A stretch of DNA of 28,354 bases. It comes from Lojkania enalia (lineage: Eukaryota > Ascomycota > Dothideomycetes > Pleosporales). A program made the position numbers and the translations under genes. Below, piece after piece: positions 1-10,735 of this stretch. How positions within the stretch are numbered: position 1 is the stretch's first letter; every line of letters begins with the position of its first letter. The stretch spans positions 1 through 28,354 of the forward strand of contig ML986912.1 in assembly GCA_010094045.1 (NCBI GenBank). Reading direction: 5' to 3'. A model generated the notes under the pieces. That model was not told the origin of the DNA. It made no database searches and saw only the letters and a program-made list of their open reading frames with translations.

Positions 1-121
1 TAATAATTATTCTAATAGTAGCTAGCCTAATCTTTTTTACAGCTATTTTTATAAGGTAGTATATATCTTTCTTTCTTATCCTTTACTAGTTTTATAAGGT
101 AGTTTTAGTATATATCTTATA
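1..121 (-). pseudogene. Gypsy element remnant, piece 4 (early pol side)
   Basis: This is the minus-strand continuation of the Gypsy coding region after pogo-1 copy 1 is removed (TA at 120-121 and 1971-1972). Read from 121 towards 1 it is a lysine-rich, stop-broken stretch with no diagnostic motif. The assignment therefore rests on position and orientation, because the pieces at 1973-2216 and 7884-8119 lie on the same strand. An 11-bp direct repeat, tataaggtagt, occurs near 50 and 93. The rest of pol would lie to the left of the window. Confidence 0.4.
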
Positions 122-188
122 ATATATTCTACTATCGAAGCGGCTAAACTATTAAAGCGGCTACTTTTTCTTAGTATTATAAATACTA
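122..188 (+). repeat. Left terminal inverted repeat of pogo-1 copy 1
   Basis: The reverse complement matches 1905-1970. Inside the repeat a 16-bp motif close to ACTATTAAAGCRGCTA occurs twice head to tail, which suggests paired transposase-binding sites as known in other pogo-like elements (inference). Confidence 0.85.
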
Positions 189-192
189 CGTA

Positions 193-1887
193 CGAACTAT
201 AATAAATCTATAATATAACTTTCTATTAATTTAATAAGAAGGTAGAATTGAGCTTACTTTATAGGCGTATAAATTAGGCTAGTTTAAAAGCGTATAACGC
301 GCTACTATAGCTTTTAATATATAATATTAACAACTTTCTACTTAACTTTATAGAATCACGTTTCGCTTTTATATATAACTAAATTGCTAGAAGCTTATAA
401 TAACTAAAGAATAAATAATCGTATAATATATTCTTAACCTTAATTTATAAGGATTTACGCCCCGGCTATATAAGATAGTAGATATAGTAGATAAACTATT
501 AGGTATATATAGTAGAATACTTATAGGAAAGAATTAGCCTAAATAATTTATAGTATATATAAATAAATTTAAAATAGCCTTTAATTAAGTAAAGGATTAT
601 TAAAGAATAAAATAAGAGAATCTAGAGGTTATTAATATATAGTTTAAGCTCGTATAGAATATAATTGTAAAATATAGTATATATAATAATAATATCTACA
701 ACTTTAATAAGATAAACTTTTAAATAGATATTATTAGTACTATAAAGATTATTATAGGTTTAGAATATTATATAAAGCCTACTCTTATATAGTTAAACGA
801 TTGTAAGTAGGTTATAATTATCTAGAGCATCTATACTACTATATATATAACTCTACTATTTATTATCTATAAAAGACGCGTCTATATCTCTATATAGTAT
901 AAAGAAGTAGATATACTATATAATTAGAAAATTTTAGTCTCTAAGAACAGCTAGATAAATAATACGCTTAGTTTTAAGTAGTAAAAGTACTTTAATAAGT
1001 ATATAAAGATACGTTAAGTAGAGTTGTATAAGTTACTTATTTTAGACGGCTATAAAAGCTACCTTAACTAGAAATTTAAAAATTACTACCTTATATAAAA
1101 GATTCTAACGCTTTATATACCTTCTTATTTATTATATATACTTTAGCCTCTTAATATAGTTTACTTCTTATTATTAAAGCTGAAGTACTCGCAGTATATA
1201 TACGACTTAGTATACTAATATATCTACTATATTAATAAAGAAGACTTTCTTCTAGCCTTTAAAGACGCGTTTTTTAATATATTTATATATAAGAACTATT
1301 AAAAGGCTTTTAAAGTAATAGAAATTATTTCTTTAAACGTGTAGATTATATTAAATTATCTTAATATATAATTATATACTCTACTAAAACTACTTCTATA
1401 AGAAGACTCTTAATAGTCTAAAACTTTAAGTAATATATATAAATTTAAGTTATAATTAATACTTATATAAAAGTCCTTTATATAATTACTAAAAAAGATA
1501 TAAGAAGGATTCTTATAGCTTATAAAAAGTACTAAGTTAATACTATATTAGAATATACTTCTTTAAATTTACAACTCTAAGCTTAGAAGGTAATTAGAAG
1601 AAGTAACTAAGTATAAAACGCGTAAAAGAAAGTATATTTAGTATAGTAGTATAGTATTATATAGCGAGGGATTTTTATATATAGCTACTAAAATATCTAT
1701 AAGCTCTCAGCCCTTTAAAAAGACTTATAGTACTGATATTTAAAAAAGGGCTTAACTAGCTTAACGCTACTATAGTAACTATAGTAAGACTAGATATAAC
1801 GCTTATATATACTAAAAGGATAGTAGAGAAAATTCTAAATTAGATAAAAGTATATTATATATAAGATCTCTTATTAATATTAAGTAA
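193..1887 (+). pseudogene. pogo-1 transposase (CENP-B-type HTH + DDE_1), RIP-mutated
   Basis: One reading frame (frame 1) can be followed for about 565 codons, the usual size for Fot1-type transposases. It runs through many TAG/TAA stops. In order there is an N-terminal helix-turn-helix region (about 300-600), then the DDE_1 catalytic domain: the first Asp is Asn at 706-708 (read NFNKINF), the second Asp is intact at 1045-1047 (LLILDGY) and the third is Asn at 1153-1155 within a damaged LLQPLD-like motif. Near the C-terminus a Cys/His-type knuckle common in this family is visible, with its Cys turned to Tyr. A stop at 1885-1887 probably ends the gene. The start is uncertain. The copy cannot encode a working transposase. 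Confidence 0.85.
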
Positions 1888-1904
1888 ATTAATTTTTTAT
1901 ATAT

Positions 1905-1970
1905 AGTATTTATTATACTAAGAAAAAGTAGCTACTTTAATAGTTTAGCTGCTTTAATAGTAGAATATAT
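1905..1970 (-). repeat. Right terminal inverted repeat of pogo-1 copy 1
   Basis: This is the reverse complement of 122-188 apart from C/T and G/A differences. It contains the same doubled 16-bp subrepeat and is followed by the TA target duplication at 1971-1972. Confidence 0.85.
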
Positions 1971-1972
1971 TA

Positions 1973-2216
1973 TATACTTAAATATTTTCTTATTTATAAC
2001 TTTTCCTATTAATTTTCCTATAGTTTCTAATATATTTTAGCTATTTTAGAATATTACTTCTTTAAATAGGACGTTCTAATATTTCTAAGGGTATAATTTT
2101 ACCTAATAAATTTTATTATAAATTTAGTACTTCTTTTACTTTATTCTTTCTAAAATTATTATACTATTAAGTCTTAGTATATCTAGTAGATATTTTATAT
2201 ATCTAATAACTATTAC
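1973..2216 (-). pseudogene. Gypsy element remnant, piece 3 (after the gag zinc knuckle)
   Basis: Read on the minus strand from 2216 this segment continues in frame the coding sequence that ends at 7884 on the far side of the Copia insertion, once one copy of the ATTAC duplication is removed. The frame is basic and interrupted by TAG/TAA stops. In fungal Gypsy elements this position corresponds to the linker between gag and protease. No protease active site is seen. Confidence 0.55.
2212..2216. repeat. Left target-site duplication (ATTAC) of Copia
   Basis: ATTAC directly precedes the LTR at 2217 and recurs exactly at 7879-7883 directly after the right LTR. Five-base duplications are standard for Copia integrases. 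Confidence 0.92.
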
Positions 2217-2420
2217 TGTTATAGGGATTTTCGGCTAGTCTACCAAGCTGTATCAGATATCGACGTACGATATTACGGTCGATATCACGCCGGATATTAT
2301 GCTAGATATTAGCTGATATACCCCTTTTTCATGTATATAAATATGGCCCGCTGGCCATCTTCAATCAACCAGTTCAGCTCCTTATCTCCCTCCCTGAGAT
2401 AAGATTCGCCTCTTACTATA
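2217..2420 (+). repeat. Left LTR of Copia
   Basis: It begins with TGTTATAGGG and ends ACTATA (original CA turned to TA). It contains several GATATC-like motifs, a short inverted repeat TGGCCCGCTGGCCA and a TATA-like box. It is the same length as the right LTR. Confidence 0.95.
2334..2343 (+). promoter_or_regulatory. Putative TATA box in left LTR
   Basis: TATATAAATA lies in an otherwise GC-richer part of the LTR, just ahead of the inverted repeat TGGCCCGCTGGCCA, and is identical in the right LTR at 7792-7801. It is the likely RNA polymerase II promoter of the element. The transcription start cannot be placed from sequence alone. Confidence 0.5.
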
Positions 2421-2436
2421 GTTATAAGCCCGGTTA
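2421..2436 (+). other. Primer-binding site, initiator tRNA-Met half-molecule type
   Basis: GTTATAAGCCCGG follows the LTR directly. Undoing one TpG to TpA change gives GTTATGAGCCC, the complement of the CAU anticodon arm of eukaryotic initiator tRNA-Met. Drosophila copia primes with a 5' half of that tRNA. The tRNA match is from memory of the family, not from a search. Confidence 0.65.
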
Positions 2437-2708
2437 CCGTACTAAAATAACTGCAACTTAACCTTTTTATATATATATCGCGATCGATATCGTACCTTTT
2501 TTATTTAGTATTATAATATCGCGATATCATCATCGTTATCGTTTACCAACGATTTTTTTAGGCACTTAGCTATCAGAATTACGTGTAAATTCTGCACTTT
2601 ATAAGCCTATTAACATACTGTATCGCGTTTAAGGCTATTTTATTCTCCAGTATTAATATATCCCAGTATATTTCTAGTGTTGCAACGGTTGTACACTCCT
2701 CTATAGCT

Positions 2709-5700
2709 ATATCTAAGAAGAAGATACTTAGTACTCCTAGCGATTAGGAGGATTGGCTCGAGCAGCATAAACTAATAGCTAGTAGGCTGAGGGTATAGGA
2801 ATATTTAGATCCAAGCGTACCTTTTAAAGAGGTTAAAATCTATAGGCTAGAACCTCCCCTCTCTAATATAGGTGAGTTCCGGACCCCGAAGATAAATCTA
2901 GAAGGGGAAATAGAAAGATACTCCTCTAGCAGAGTTATATATAAGGAGATAACCTCGATATAAATAACAGATTGGAACTAGGCAAGGGACTAGTATAACT
3001 GATAGAGGAAGGATTAGATTAAGATTGACGACACTCTCCGTACCATATATAGTAATATCCTAACAATAACATCGCCTTAATATAAAGTAATACTTAGCAA
3101 CGATATAACTAGCTACGAGATTCTTAGAATCTTACAGGAAAAGTTAGCGCCTACTATTAAGTCGAGGGAGCAACTAATCTAGAAGGAATATTAAGCTCTC
3201 CTTAAGTACCTAACTAATAGAGAGGTAGAGAAGTAGCTAAATTAGTGGAATTAGGTAATCTATTATACTAAGGCTGCTGGCTTAGTAGAAGTTCAGGGCC
3301 TTAGAGTAGAAAAGGATTTTCTTCTAACGGTTGCTAAGAAAGATAAGGTATAGGTGCTAATCTATATAGTACCGATTAACGCTAAAAATAAGCTAGGTGG
3401 GATTAATTAACCGATTCCTATAATTAAACAATTGGTATACTGATATGCTAATTACTATAGATATTTTAATCTATAGAAGGCGCTCAGCTTATTTACAGCT
3501 TTATAATATCTATTAATTCCTTAAGCAAATTCTAATAGTGCTGCGCAGCAGTTTTAAGAAAAATCTAGTTCGCGATTACATACTCTACCACCCTACTTCT
3601 ATAAGAAGCGGCACTTCTAGAGTAATTATAAGTACGTAAACGAATTGATTAGGCTACTAAACTGGGTACTAGATCAGGAAATACTAAAAGCCTGAGATAA
3701 TATCTTAAATGGGAATAACTAGGGAAAAAAGAATACTCTAAAGGCAAATATAGAAAAATATAAAAAGTTAAAATCCTCGTTTAATAGTAAAGCCTCTATA
3801 AAGGCTACTAGCTTCTAGAGAAATACCTAGGTGATTTAAAGGGGCAATTTTTCAGCGAGTACTACCCCTGAGAAAGAAGATACTAGTATCCTAAATTGGT
3901 AGATACTTAATCTAGGTTCTAATATCTATATATACAACTCTAAGGCTTTTAGTTAGTAGACTACTTAGATGGCGAATTCTAAAGATAAAATTGCTGTAGG
4001 AGGTAGTATATACCCTATATTAAAATAGGGTACTATCGTAATTACGATTAATTCTCCTACAGGCCTAAGAGATATTAAGCTAATAGAAGTTGCTTACGTC
4101 CCTTAGTTGCTAACTAATATAATAGCCCTGATTAAAAATAGGGAATAGGATATCTAGTTCAACTTAGGTAGAGATTACCTTTACTAGTATAATTACTACA
4201 ATATCGTTTGTTATTTAGAGTTGTTTAACGGCTACTAGCTACTAAACGCGGACCTAGTAAAAAGGCCTCTACTCGATTCGCTTTCCGGATATAAGATAGT
4301 TGCAGCAATTAAGGAAAAGCTCTTCTATCGCTAGCGACTAATATAAATTATTTCTTTAGCTGAAGTATACTAATTATTAGGCTACTTAGGCAGAGATTTA
4401 GTATTAGCCCTACTTTAAGCAGCTAAGAGTATCCAGTTAAGCGATTAGGAAGTACTAGTATAGTAAGATTGCTAGATATATATATAAGCGAAGTTATTAT
4501 AGTAGATTAGCCGGTATAGTTAGTTTTACCTAGCTACTAAACTATTCGAGAGAATCGCGATTAATATTATATAACTTTAGAAGGACCGTAAGAGGTATTA
4601 TAACGGTAAAAGATACCTATTTTATATAGTTAATTAGGTGTCCCGGTAGTATAAGGGATTTACAATATATAATTAGTTGAAATCTACCCTCGCGAAAGCC
4701 TTTAAAATACTGTTAGCAAAAATTAAACAACAGTATAAAAGAAAGATCGTATATATCCGTATAGATAACAACTTAAGCTTCTTAGAACTTATAGAAGTAT
4801 TACTCGATTAAGGAATTGTAATTAAAGCTCGCGCGCCTTATACGCCTGAGTAGAATAGTCTAGCGAAGCGAGTAGAATACTAAATTATAACCCGCGCGCG
4901 CGCTCTCGCGATAGAAAATAATATTTCTAATAAATACGCTAATAAATTAGCTTATACAGCGATATACCTACTTAATAGAACGCTGATTGTAAGCCTTTGA
5001 TTTAAAACCTTATATAAGGCTGTTTTTAGCTATAAACCGTCTCTTACTTATCTTTAGGTTATAGGATCGCGAGCGTATATTTTAGATAAAACTCTATTAA
5101 AAGGCAATAAACTGGCGTTACAGGTACTAATCGGGAAACTCTTATAATACAGGAGTACGAATATATACCGAGTGCTGATTCCGAAACTAAAACGGGTACT
5201 TAATACTAGGGATGTTGTATTTAGCGATATTATATCTAGTAAGGAGGAGGAATATCCGCTAAAAGAATCCCTAGAGAAGATTCTTTTTTAAATTAACGAT
5301 ATTAAAAGCTCTATCGATAGTAGCAACGATGAAACGATTAAAGTCGCAGAAGCGATCTACAAGGATTGGCTGCCTAATTAAGATATTCCTACTGAGTTAG
5401 CAGGCAATTTAATTAGTAAGAAGGCCTATCAGCAGGAGAATACTATTTTTAAAGAACAAATCGACGATATTACTAGTAATTAGGGACTCCTAACGCTAGA
5501 ATTAATACTAGCACCAGTGCTAAGGAATTAGGATACCCCTATAGTGCTGCTAGTAGATAGTAAGGATACTGCGTTTGGCGATAATTTGCTATAAGGATAG
5601 CAACTGTCGCCTCCTTATACTTCTATACCCTTAAGAAGAATAAATAATACCCCGCGGAGGGAAGAAATTAGTAGTTAAATATTGAGGGATAATATAATTT

Positions 5701-7478
5701 AGGAAGGTAGGTCCCTATATAGCTGTAGGCTGCTTTAGTTATATTTTACTACCTTCGCAGCACTATCTAATAGCGAGCTAATACTAGCAAATTATATAAA
5801 GGAAACTCGTACTATTAGAAAATATTATCGTAATCAGCTTCTGCTAGAACTAAAGTACTATAAGGATCTAAAGAATTACCCTTTTAGTACTAGCTTCTAT
5901 AAGGCCTGTCGCGCTAAGTTACAGAAGTAGAAGGATATAGATACCTGGTAAAAGATAACAATCCTCTAAAACTCTACTAAAATTCTCCTAGTAATGTGGG
6001 TATTCGTATATAAATTTGATAAGGACGGTTTCCTATATAAATTTAAGGCTAGATTAGTCGTATACAGCGATCTGCAATCTTAATAGGGAGATACCTATAC
6101 TACTATACTAGCCGCACGAACCTTTCACTTTCTAATATTAATTACAACTTATTTTAAACTCGATATATACTAGTTCAATATTGTTAACACGTTCCTTAAC
6201 TGCTGATTAGACAGGTTAATATATATCTATATACTAGAAGGTTTCGTATATAAGTATAGGAAATATCTACAACTATAGAAAGCTATATATAGCCTTAAGG
6301 ATACTCCGAAACTTTAGTATTATAAGCTGGATAGGACTCTGAGGCAATTAGGCCTTAAAATAGTACCAGGAATATCTTGCTTATACATAAATAATAAGCT
6401 AATCGTCTTCTTTTACGTTAATAATATTATAATCCTAGTTTACCTATTAAATATTTCTACTAAGTAGAAATTTGAATCGCAATTAAGCAACAAATACAAA
6501 CTTTAATCCCTCAGAGATCTAAATTAGTTTCTAGGAGTTCGAGTCGTACGCGATATATAGTAGTATAAGATCTAGCTGCTATAAGACTTATTTATTAATA
6601 AGGTGGCAGCGCGATTTAATATTACGGTTAATAAGAAGGCGCTGAGTACGCTTCTACACGAGAACGTGCTGCCAGCCGCTACTAAGGAATCCTCTGATAG
6701 GATATCTTACTACTAATAACTAATTAGTTGTCTAGCCTAGATTATAGTTTTTACACGCTCTAATATCGCGTAAGCGCACTTAATATTATTATAACACCTC
6801 TAGAACCCTAGTAATTATTATATTAACGCTGCCTTAAGGGTATAGCGATATCTAATTAGTACGAAGTACTTAGCAATTACAGTAATAGCTAATAATATAT
6901 AAAACACCTCTACTATTAGCTAGAGTAGTAATACTGATTATATTAACCCTGTAGAGTAATTACTATTCTATAGTATATCTGATACAGCCTTTAGCGATGA
7001 TCCTAATACTCGTTGAAGTTCCTATAGCTATATATTTTAACTTTTTGGGATGCCGATCGATTAGAAAGCCTCAATTCAGTATACGGTTATAAAATCGACT
7101 ACTGAGGCAGAATTATTAGCACTATCAGTCGCCGGATTAGAAATAGAGTAGTAGTAGAAGGCCTTCGCCTTGCTGCGCTTCTATATTAACGCGTAACTAG
7201 TACTACTTTATAATAATTAACAAATAGTAGATATCGTAAATAAGCTATCTAAGTATCTTAATACTAAACTTCGCTATGTGGATATATACCAGCACTGGCT
7301 ACGTTAAGAAGTAGCAGAGCAGAGACTTACAATCAGTTGGCAACCGACAAATCTAATGCCAGCCGACGGCTTTACAAAAGTTCTACAGCCGCAACAATAC
7401 TAAAAGTTTATTAAGCAACTGAAAATGGAAGATATTTTAGCTAGAATCGAATCTTAGGAATTTCTATCAGCCAAATAA
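2709..7478 (+). pseudogene. Copia gag-pol polyprotein, RIP-mutated
   Basis: One frame (frame 3) of about 1590 codons runs through with no indel in the places checked, broken only by TAG/TAA stops. The apparent start is ATA TCT AAG at 2709, an ATG lost by G to A. Gag (UBN2-like) lies at about 2709-3480. Protease is near 3897 (tryptophan then a damaged DSG with Asp to Asn at 3909-3911). Integrase spans about 4320-5220: first catalytic Asp is Asn at 4632-4634, second Asp is intact at 4764-4766, Glu is Lys at 4866-4868. Reverse transcriptase spans about 5930-6480, with YVDD read as YVNN at 6414-6425. RNase H spans about 7070-7390 with an intact TEAELLAL motif and ADGFTK near the end. The exact stop codon is uncertain. 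The element is dead by several independent catalytic changes. Confidence 0.93.
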
Positions 7479-7659
7479 ATCGATTACTAACAAGAATCTT
7501 AGAGGGTGATTAAAAATTGATTATAACTCACCCTATATCACATTAAATTGATATTTCTACAAGCGTACTTAGCTCTACTACCAGTTACTCTATACAATTT
7601 ACCTCTTTTAGTATAGTATCTACCTTTATTTTTTTCGACGCAGCTTCTCCTTCGCAGTT

Positions 7660-7674
7660 AAAGCTGGGGGGGTG
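7660..7674 (+). other. Polypurine tract of Copia
   Basis: AAAGCTGGGGGGGTG sits immediately upstream of the right LTR, the expected site of plus-strand DNA priming. It is one of the few G-rich tracts in the window. Confidence 0.8.
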
Positions 7675-7878
7675 TATTATAGGGATTTTCGGCTAGTCTG
7701 CCGAGCTGTATTAGATATCGACGTACGATATCACGGTCGATATCACGCCGGATATTACGCTGGATATCAGCTAATATACCCCTTTTTCATGTATATAAAT
7801 ATGGCCCGCTGGCCATCTTCAATCAACCAGTTCAGCTCCTCATCTCCCTCCCTGAGACAAGATTCGCCTCTCACTACA
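7675..7878 (+). repeat. Right LTR of Copia
   Basis: It begins TATTATAGGG (TG turned to TA) and ends CACTACA, so each LTR keeps a terminus the other has lost. The TATA-like box is at 7792-7801. The open reading frame that crosses it is a chance frame, not a gene. Confidence 0.95.
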
Positions 7879-7883
7879 ATTAC
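7879..7883. repeat. Right target-site duplication (ATTAC) of Copia
   Basis: It is an exact copy of 2212-2216 and abuts the CA end of the right LTR. Confidence 0.92.
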
Positions 7884-8119
7884 TACTCTTCTTAATTATA
7901 GTTAATAATTACTTCCTTTTTTTACTAAATAATATATTCCGCATCTATTATCTATATAATATATCTAGTACTATATTAGTTATTAGTATCTATTAGTAGA
8001 TTATATAGTTATTATTTAAACTTCCTTTTTCTTATTTAGATATTCTTTTATATAGTATCTTTTTTATCTATATAAAAGATATACTTTCTTTTTAAGCCTT
8101 TCTTTTTTAAGATTATTTA
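7884..8119 (-). pseudogene. Gypsy element remnant, piece 2 (gag zinc knuckle and linker)
   Basis: Read on the minus strand from 8119, the frame continues directly from the gag piece that ends at 9956 once pogo-2 copy A is excised. At about 8030-8095 it shows a CCHC nucleocapsid knuckle whose first two Cys, its His and its last Cys now read Tyr (YLLYR, RYYIKEY), the expected result of TGY to TAY and CAY to TAY changes. It then enters a Cys-containing segment (near 7940) resembling the conserved stretch after the knuckle in fungal Gypsy polyproteins. The frame then crosses the Copia insertion into 2216-1973. Confidence 0.72.
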
Positions 8120-9953
8120 ATATATAGTATAAGTAAGCTAATTACCTAAGTAAGCTAATTATAATACTAAAACTATACTAAAATTATAACTACTTTTTAT
8201 AAAATATTATACTATATAGTATAGTAGCCTATTCTTCTATATTTATAGTATTATTTTTATACGTTTATAAGTTATACTTAATCTTACTATACTACCTATA
8301 GTACTTTTAAGTTAGCTAGCCTCTATTAATACGCGCCTTCTTCCTACTCTTCTTTCTATTAATATAAGTACTAAACTTTTTTAGAGTAGTTAATTAAATA
8401 CTTTCTTTAATTATTAGATTACCTTTCTTCTATATATACTTTCTTTTATATAATTAATATTATATAGTAGTTTTATTAGCTGTTTAAAACTTAGTAACCT
8501 AAGTATATAATAGTATATTTTTATATATTATATATATAGTACCCTTTATAAACTATTTAAATACCTCTACTATTAAAATAGGTAAATTATTTAAATATTT
8601 TTAAACTTTTAATTAAACGTATATAAATTAAGACCTAAATTTAATAGGATTATTTAGTATTTTTAACTTTTAAAAAGTATTTTTAATTATAAAAGATATT
8701 AGTATATATAGTTAAACTTTAAACTTTAATAATATTATATCTAGATTAAAAAGAATTAAGCTAGTACTTTAAAAGTTATTTAGGATATTACTCTTTATAA
8801 TTACTATATTAAAAGCTACTTTAAAGTAGAGTAAGAACTTAATTTTTGTAATATAGTTAATATAACTATATATTAGCAACTTAACTTAACGCCTATATAT
8901 AGTTTTTAAAAGTAAGAAATAATCTATATCTAGTTACTATAATAGGTATAATAAATATAAAAGTATATAGAGAGTAATAATATTCTTTTTCTTATAAAGC
9001 TATCTAAATTTAAGTAAATTATAACTCTTATAGCTATTAAGAATTAGTAATTAATATATACTAATAGTATAATCCTTTATATATATATTAAAATACTTTA
9101 ACTATTTAATACTAATATTATTTATCGTCTAACTATTATTAGTAACTTATATAGCCTAGGTTAGTAGAATATTATCTTCTTTATATTATATAGAGAGGTA
9201 TTAGGTATCTATAAAGATAATAAAAAGTAGTATTATCTATCCTATTATATTAATACCCTAGATAACTATAGTCTATTTATAATTATCTAGCTGGAGCTAT
9301 TTTAGTTAATTCTATCTTTTAGAGCTAGTAACTACTATTCCTATTAGTATTATATCTATTATAAAGTCTAATTTATTAAAGTTATATATATTTTTATTAA
9401 TAATATTATACTTAGCCTTTATATTCTATATAAGGTAGAACTAGCCTCTTATAACTTTAAGATCTTTATATTTAGCTCTTAAATAGTTGTATTTTTAATT
9501 AAATTTAACTTTAAGCTTAGGCGTATATTTAATAAAATTCTCTATCTAGTTCTTTCTACTCTAGCTAGTAGAGTATATAGCTAGTAGTAAATTAGTTATA
9601 TTTTAAATAGTAGTAAGCTATAGTAGAAATTCTCTTATATCTAGATCTAGTATATACTAAATAATTATCTACTTCTTAGTCTTACTAAACTTTATTAAAT
9701 TAGGCTAGTAATTATATTATAAAACTATTTCTTATCTTTATATACTAAGTATATTTTAGGAGATATTATAAATTAATATAATATAACATATAGTTAGTAT
9801 TATATTTTATTAAAGAGTTTAGAGTATAAACTATATTATAGCTTTTTCTAAATTAATTCTATAGTTATTAGTTATAGTATAATATTATAAAGTATAATTA
9901 TCGCGATTTTAGTAGAGTTTTAATATTATAATTAGCTTACTTATACTATACGT
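8120..9953 (-). mobile_element. Fot1/pogo DNA transposon, family pogo-2, copy A
   Basis: This 1834-bp element is flanked by TA (8118-8119, 9954-9955) with ACGT-type ends: ATAT at the left after RIP and ACGT at the right. It is similar along its whole length to 11737-13608 in the same orientation. It is more AT-shifted than copy B, so it has been hit harder or earlier by RIP. Its right inverted repeat lacks one of two head-to-tail subrepeats present in copy B. It interrupts the Gypsy gag. Confidence 0.87.
8225..9830 (-). pseudogene. pogo-2 transposase, copy A, heavily RIP-mutated
   Basis: This is the minus-strand counterpart of the copy B transposase at 11866-13500, recognised by nucleotide similarity along the whole length. 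Stops are denser than in copy B. The ends are inferred from copy B. It is a DDE_1 transposase by homology and is non-functional. Confidence 0.75.
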
Positions 9954-9955
9954 TA

Positions 9956-10735
9956 TCCTTAATTATTAATAGTTCTTTCTTTTATCCTTTTTAACTTTTC
10001 TAAAAACTATTAGATTACTATTTTATAATACTATCTTATTCTCCTTTTTAGTTAGTATAAATACTTATAACTAAAATTATTTCTCTATCTCCTACTTATA
10101 CTAATAGTTATTAATTCTAACTACTAATTCGATTATTTTTAATAGCTCTATTAACCTTTTTTTTCTAGCTAGGTCGTTTTTAACCTTATTTTTAAGCCCT
10201 TTATAGAAGATTTCTACTAATATACTATTATCCTATCCTAGCCTAGTACTAAGTTTCTAAAACTCTATAGTATAATTTATTACCCTTTTAATTTAGGTTA
10301 ACTTTAATAACTTCTTTTATATTTTTTATTCTATATCTACTTTTCTAAAAATATTTTAAATCTTATTTTTAAATTTTTCTAGTTCTTAAAAAGTTTATTT
10401 ATAGATTCTCTAATCTTCTTTATATTACCTCTATTCTTTAGTTAGTCTACTATAAATAGTTCGGCTTATATTAGTAGTATCTCCTCTATATTTATTATTA
10501 TAACTAAAATCTTATTCTTATCTAAAAAGAAGATTTTACTATTAAACCTAAAGTATAGTTTTATTAATATAAGAAAAGAGTTAATATATTTTTTTTTACT
10601 ATTAAACTTCTTTAATAAAGCTATTTTAGCCTATACTTATTATTTAGTTTTAGCTAGGTTAGCTCTAGCTATAGCTAGCTTATATTATATCTATATAATA
10701 TAGGTTTTCTATTTCTATACTTTTTATACTATAGT
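9956..10735 (-). pseudogene. Gypsy element remnant, piece 1 (gag capsid region)
   Basis: The minus strand carries a retrotransposon gag domain in one frame. A segment around 10600-10530 reads LYFRFNSK followed by an acidic/basic stretch like the start of fungal Gypsy capsids. Around 10300-10130 there is NYTIEF, then LSTRLG, then VEIFYKGLK, matching the Y-x-x-x-F, trimer and F-x-x-GL motifs of the family. Stops replace Gln and Trp. Only the N-terminal gag is here; the frame continues at 8119-7884, 2216-1973 and 121-1 after removing three transposons. The gag start is not certain. Confidence 0.8.

Larger units (their letters stand above)
122..1970 (+). mobile_element. Fot1/pogo DNA transposon, family pogo-1, copy 1
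   Basis: This is a 1849-bp element bounded by long terminal inverted repeats (about 122-188 and 1905-1970) and flanked by TA on both sides (120-121, 1971-1972), the target duplication typical of Tc1/mariner-pogo elements. The ends read as a RIP-altered ACGTATTCTAC; the unaltered ACGT survives at the left end of copy 2 (13622). It carries a plus-strand DDE transposase pseudogene. A second copy lies inverted at 13622-16759, with long similarity between 1366-1970 and 13622-14218 and between about 122-420 and 16450-16759. It is inserted into the Gypsy remnant. Confidence 0.88.
2217..7878 (+). mobile_element. Full-length Ty1/Copia LTR retrotransposon, RIP-mutated
   Basis: This 5662-bp element has 204-bp LTRs (2217-2420, 7675-7878), a perfect 5-bp target duplication, a primer-binding site at 2421, a polypurine tract at 7660-7674 and one long gag-pol frame. 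Domain order (gag, protease, integrase, reverse transcriptase, RNase H) is Copia, not Gypsy. The two LTRs differ at 13 of 204 positions, all transitions; by hand count 11 are in CpA/TpG context and 2 in CpG. It retains more CpA than the surrounding Gypsy and pogo-2 A sequence, so it is probably a younger insertion. Confidence 0.95.

Noticed and set aside
2281..2330. Operator-like GATATC clusters in the Copia LTR
   Set aside because: They recur in both LTRs simply because the LTRs are duplicates; spacing is irregular and no known factor is implied.
7672..7905. 77-residue plus-strand open frame
   Set aside because: It lies within the right LTR of the Copia element and its flank, has no family resemblance, and exists because the LTR is less AT-shifted than its surroundings.
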